Positions 61,514 through 64,000 of a DNA stretch of 64,000 nt are shown piece by piece. The translations under genes were made by a program, and so were the position numbers. The notes beneath the pieces are model-generated. The model searched no databases, was not told where the DNA came from, and saw nothing but the letters and a program-made list of their open reading frames with translations. Every line of letters begins with the position of its first letter. The first letter of the stretch is position 1. Where the stretch lies: positions 3,472,001-3,536,000 of the forward strand of contig NZ_CP104302.1 of assembly GCF_025215495.1 (NCBI RefSeq). The letters are read 5' to 3'. Source of the DNA: Mycolicibacterium brumae (GTDB lineage: Bacteria > Actinomycetota > Actinomycetes > Mycobacteriales > Mycobacteriaceae).

Positions 61514-64000
61514 ATGCTCGCCGTCCTGTTCGCCCACGCGGTCGCCGCAGCCGTGGCGCCGTTGCTGGTGAACCGGTGGGGGCGGCGGGCGTTTTATCCG
61601 CTGGCGCTGGTCCCGCTGCTGTCGCTGATCTGGGTGGGCGCCAACTGGCCGGCGGGCCACGACACGCAGACCGTCAGCATCCCGTGGGTGCCCGAGCTGT
61701 CGATGGACATCGAGCTGCGGTTCGACTCGCTGGCCGCGCTGATGAGCGTGCTGGTGCTGGCGATCGGCGCGCTGGTGCTGTTCTACTGCTCGGACTACTT
61801 CCACCACCACGACGAGCACATTGAGAAGCGGCTGCCCAGCTTCGCCGCCGAGCTGGTGGCCTTCTCCGGCACCATGTTCGGCCTGGTCTGCAGCGACAAT
61901 CTGCTGCTGCTCTACGTGTTCTGGGAACTGACGTCGGTGCTGTCCTTCCTGCTGGTCGGGCACTACGCCGAACGCGCCACCAGCCGTCGCGCCGCCACCC
62001 AGGCGCTGCTGGTCACCACCTTCGGCGGGCTGGCGATGCTGGTCGGCATCATCGTGATCGGTGAGCTCGGCGGCAGCTACCTGCTCTCCGATCTGGTCGT
62101 CAACCCGCCGACCGGAACCGCGATCAACGCCGCGCTGGTGCTGGTGCTGATCGGCGCGCTGAGCAAATCGGCGATCGTGCCGTGGCACTTCTGGCTGCCC
62201 GGCGCGATGGCCGCCCCCACCCCGGTCAGCGCTTATCTGCACGCCGCCGCGATGGTCAAGGCCGGTGTGTACCTGATCGCCCGGATGGCGCCCGGCTTCG
62301 CCGACGCCGCGCCGTGGCGGCCGATGATCGTCAGCCTCGGCGTGCTGACCGTGCTGCTGGCGGGCTGGCGCGCGCTGCGGGAATTCGACCTGAAGCTGAT
62401 CCTCGCGTTCGGCACCGTCAGCCAGCTCGGCCTGATCGCGGTGCTGGTCGGCATCGGCGGCGGGGACCTGATGCTGGCCGGGCTGGCCATGCTGTGCGCG
62501 CACGCCATGTTCAAGGCGACGCTGTTCATGGTGGTCGGGGTGATCGATCACTCCACCGGCACCCGCGACATCCGCAAACTCGCCTGGCTGGGCGCGCGCG
62601 CCCCGGCGCTGTTCGCGATCGCCGCGGCCGGCACCGCCAGCATGGCCGCGTTCCCGCCGTTCCTCGGCTTCATCGCCAAGGAAGCGGCGTTCGAGACGCT
62701 GCTGCACGACCATTCGCTTGGGGCCTGGGGCCCCTGGGTGCTGGGCCTGCTGGTGATCGGTTCGATGTTCACCACCGCCTACAGCCTGCGCTTCCTGTGG
62801 GGCGCGTTCGCCCGCAAGCGGCTGCGCGAGCCGTCGGCGCGCGTCGCCGAGCTGTACCGCCCGACTCCGGCGTTCCTGGCCGCCCCGGCGGTGCTGGCCG
62901 CCGCCGGGCTGGTGTTCGGCCTCGCGCCGCAGCTGTTGGAGCGCCTGATCGGCGACTTCCCGGCCAGCCTGCCCGGCCGCACCGACTACCACCTCGCGCT
63001 GTGGCACGGCTTCGGCCTGCCGCTGGCGCTGTCGGCGCTGGTGCTGACGGTCGGCACGCTGGCGTTCGCGGCCCGGGCCCGGCTGCACGATTTCCACCTC
63101 GGCCCCCCGCCGCTGGGCAACGCCGACAAGATTTACGACGCCACCCTGCGCGGGATCGAACGTGTCGCGCTGCGGCTCACCGGCACTACCCAGCGTGGTT
63201 CGCTGCCGATCACCCAGTCGGTGATTCTGCTGACCCTGGTGCTGCTGCCCGGCACGGTGCTGTTCCTGGGCGGCAGGGACCGGCCCGAGCTGGCGCTGTG
63301 GGACGTGCGGCTGCAGCTGGTGGTCGGCGTGTTGATGATCGCCGGCGCGCTGGGCGCGGTGGTGATGCGCAACCGGCTGGCCGCGGTGCTGCTGGTCGGC
63401 CTGACCGGTTATGGCTGCGGCGTCATCTTCGTGCTGCAGGGCGCCCCCGACCTGGCGCTGACCCAGTTCCTGGTGGAGACGCTGACGCTGGTGTTCTTCG
63501 TGCTGGTGCTGCGGGCGCTGCCGGCCGAAACCGACGTCCGCAGCCAACGATTCCGGCTGCCGCGCGCCGTGCTGGCCGCCGGGGTCGGGGTGACTGTCGC
63601 CGGTCTCGCCGCGTTCGCGCTGGCCGCCCGGACCGGGCACAGCATCGCCGAACTGCTGCCCGACGCCGCCTACCTGCGCGGCCACGGCTCCAACACGGTC
63701 AACGTCATCCTGGTCGACATCCGGGCCTGGGACACCCTCGGGGAGATCTCGGTGCTGCTGGTGGCCGCCACCGGGGTGGCCTCGCTGGTGTTCCGGCACC
63801 ACCGCTTCGGCCTGCCGCCGCGGGTTCCCGACCCGGAGGTGGACACCGACCGGGTCCGGGTGGTCCAGGTCCCGGTGCCCTACAGCCCCGCCGTCGGCGA
63901 CATCACCTGGCTGCGCGGCAGCGAGTACCGCGATCCGCGGTACCGCTCGCTGGTGCTGGAGGTCGCGACCCGGTTCATCTTCCCGCTGATCATGGTGCTG
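61514..64000 (+). CDS. Mrp/Mnh-type Na+/H+ antiporter subunit A (3' end beyond window)
   Basis: 829 residues are visible and the frame is still open at the window end. The NuoL-like first part contains the Glu of LLYVFWELTSVLSFLLVGHY and conserved Lys residues (LSKSAIVPWHFWLPGAMAAPTPVSAYLHAAAMVKAGVYL). The later part has the MrpA-specific region (QGAPDLALTQFLVETLTLVFFVLVLRALP), followed by a MrpB-like segment starting near SLVLEVATRFIFPLIMVL. It forms the core of a multi-subunit cation/proton antiporter for Na+ and pH homeostasis. The ATG has AGGAG 4 nt upstream, and a possible -10 box TAAGGT lies at 61435-61440. Further mrp subunits are expected downstream. Confidence 0.9.
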   Translation, partial: MLAVLFAHAVAAAVAPLLVNRWGRRAFYPLALVPLLSLIWVGANWPAGHDTQTVSIPWVPELSMDIELRFDSLAALMSVLVLAIGALVLFYCSDYFHHHDEHIEKRLPSFAAELVAFSGTMFGLVCSDNLLLLYVFWELTSVLSFLLVGHYAERATSRRAATQALLVTTFGGLAMLVGIIVIGELGGSYLLSDLVVNPPTGTAINAALVLVLIGALSKSAIVPWHFWLPGAMAAPTPVSAYLHAAAMVKAGVYLIARMAPGFADAAPWRPMIVSLGVLTVLLAGWRALREFDLKLILAFGTVSQLGLIAVLVGIGGGDLMLAGLAMLCAHAMFKATLFMVVGVIDHSTGTRDIRKLAWLGARAPALFAIAAAGTASMAAFPPFLGFIAKEAAFETLLHDHSLGAWGPWVLGLLVIGSMFTTAYSLRFLWGAFARKRLREPSARVAELYRPTPAFLAAPAVLAAAGLVFGLAPQLLERLIGDFPASLPGRTDYHLALWHGFGLPLALSALVLTVGTLAFAARARLHDFHLGPPPLGNADKIYDATLRGIERVALRLTGTTQRGSLPITQSVILLTLVLLPGTVLFLGGRDRPELALWDVRLQLVVGVLMIAGALGAVVMRNRLAAVLLVGLTGYGCGVIFVLQGAPDLALTQFLVETLTLVFFVLVLRALPAETDVRSQRFRLPRAVLAAGVGVTVAGLAAFALAARTGHSIAELLPDAAYLRGHGSNTVNVILVDIRAWDTLGEISVLLVAATGVASLVFRHHRFGLPPRVPDPEVDTDRVRVVQVPVPYSPAVGDITWLRGSEYRDPRYRSLVLEVATRFIFPLIMVL

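Noticed and set aside
61247..63802. 851-residue minus-strand ORF opposite mrpA
   Set aside because: Composition (His/Gln/Arg/Gly-rich) shows it to be the antisense of the antiporter gene; the plus strand has clear membrane helices and conserved motifs.

Overview
The window is chromosomal DNA from a mycobacterium, most likely a rapidly growing Mycolicibacterium-type species. The evidence is the very high GC content, many GTG starts, abundant leaderless genes (a TANNNT -10 box 6-8 nt before the start codon) and mycobacterial marker genes: hbhA, a mycolic-acid methyltransferase, icl/ramB, lpdC, mmpS/mmpL, groEL2 and the psd-pssA-AAA ATPase cluster. Recalled from memory, gene order follows the M. 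tuberculosis segment Rv0481c to Rv0435c read backwards, with several losses and insertions. All product names rest on reading translated motifs; no database search was run.

Region 1 (1-19.97 kb) is the conserved backbone: DUF2505 tail, methyltransferase, nitrilase, DUF2993, secreted DUF2599, DUF2516, HbhA, an XRE regulator, DUF445, TetR, PPK2, a mycolic-acid methyltransferase, FadB2, isocitrate lyase, an acyl thioesterase, RamB, a carboxymuconolactone-decarboxylase-like protein, LpdC, two membrane proteins, DUF779 and a prolyl oligopeptidase. It links carbon-source switching (Icl, RamB, FadB2, LpdC) with cell-envelope functions.

Region 2 (19.96-28.6 kb) holds an MmpS/MmpL transporter with a divergent TetR gene and a perfect 24-bp operator between them. 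Small membrane, PAP2, VOC and PNPOx-fold genes follow, then groEL2 with two tandem CIRCE elements and a UUCG-loop terminator.

Region 3 (28.6-57.6 kb) is an accessory block that separates groEL2 from psd. It contains a ferredoxin reductase, an acyl-CoA synthetase, MazEF-like and VapBC-like toxin-antitoxin pairs, an SF2 helicase, a PE-PPE-domain secreted protein, a complete ssuDCAB-type sulfonate operon, a cyclase-fold protein and an SDR. After these comes an apparently decaying catabolic locus: hydroxyproline epimerase, ketoglutarate-semialdehyde dehydrogenase, a TMADH-like demethylase, and two 5'-truncated genes. One truncated gene is a DapA/LhpC-type deaminase fused in frame to a DUF294 gene. 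The other is a mycothiol-dependent formaldehyde dehydrogenase. The same block carries a regulator built from a dead IS630 transposase joined to a FadR/FCD module, and two head-to-head arrays of a 31-bp repeat.

Region 4 (56.0-64 kb) carries a ThrE-type exporter, then the backbone resumes with psd-pssA (phosphatidylethanolamine synthesis), a double AAA+ ATPase and the truncated start of an Mrp-type cation/proton antiporter subunit A.
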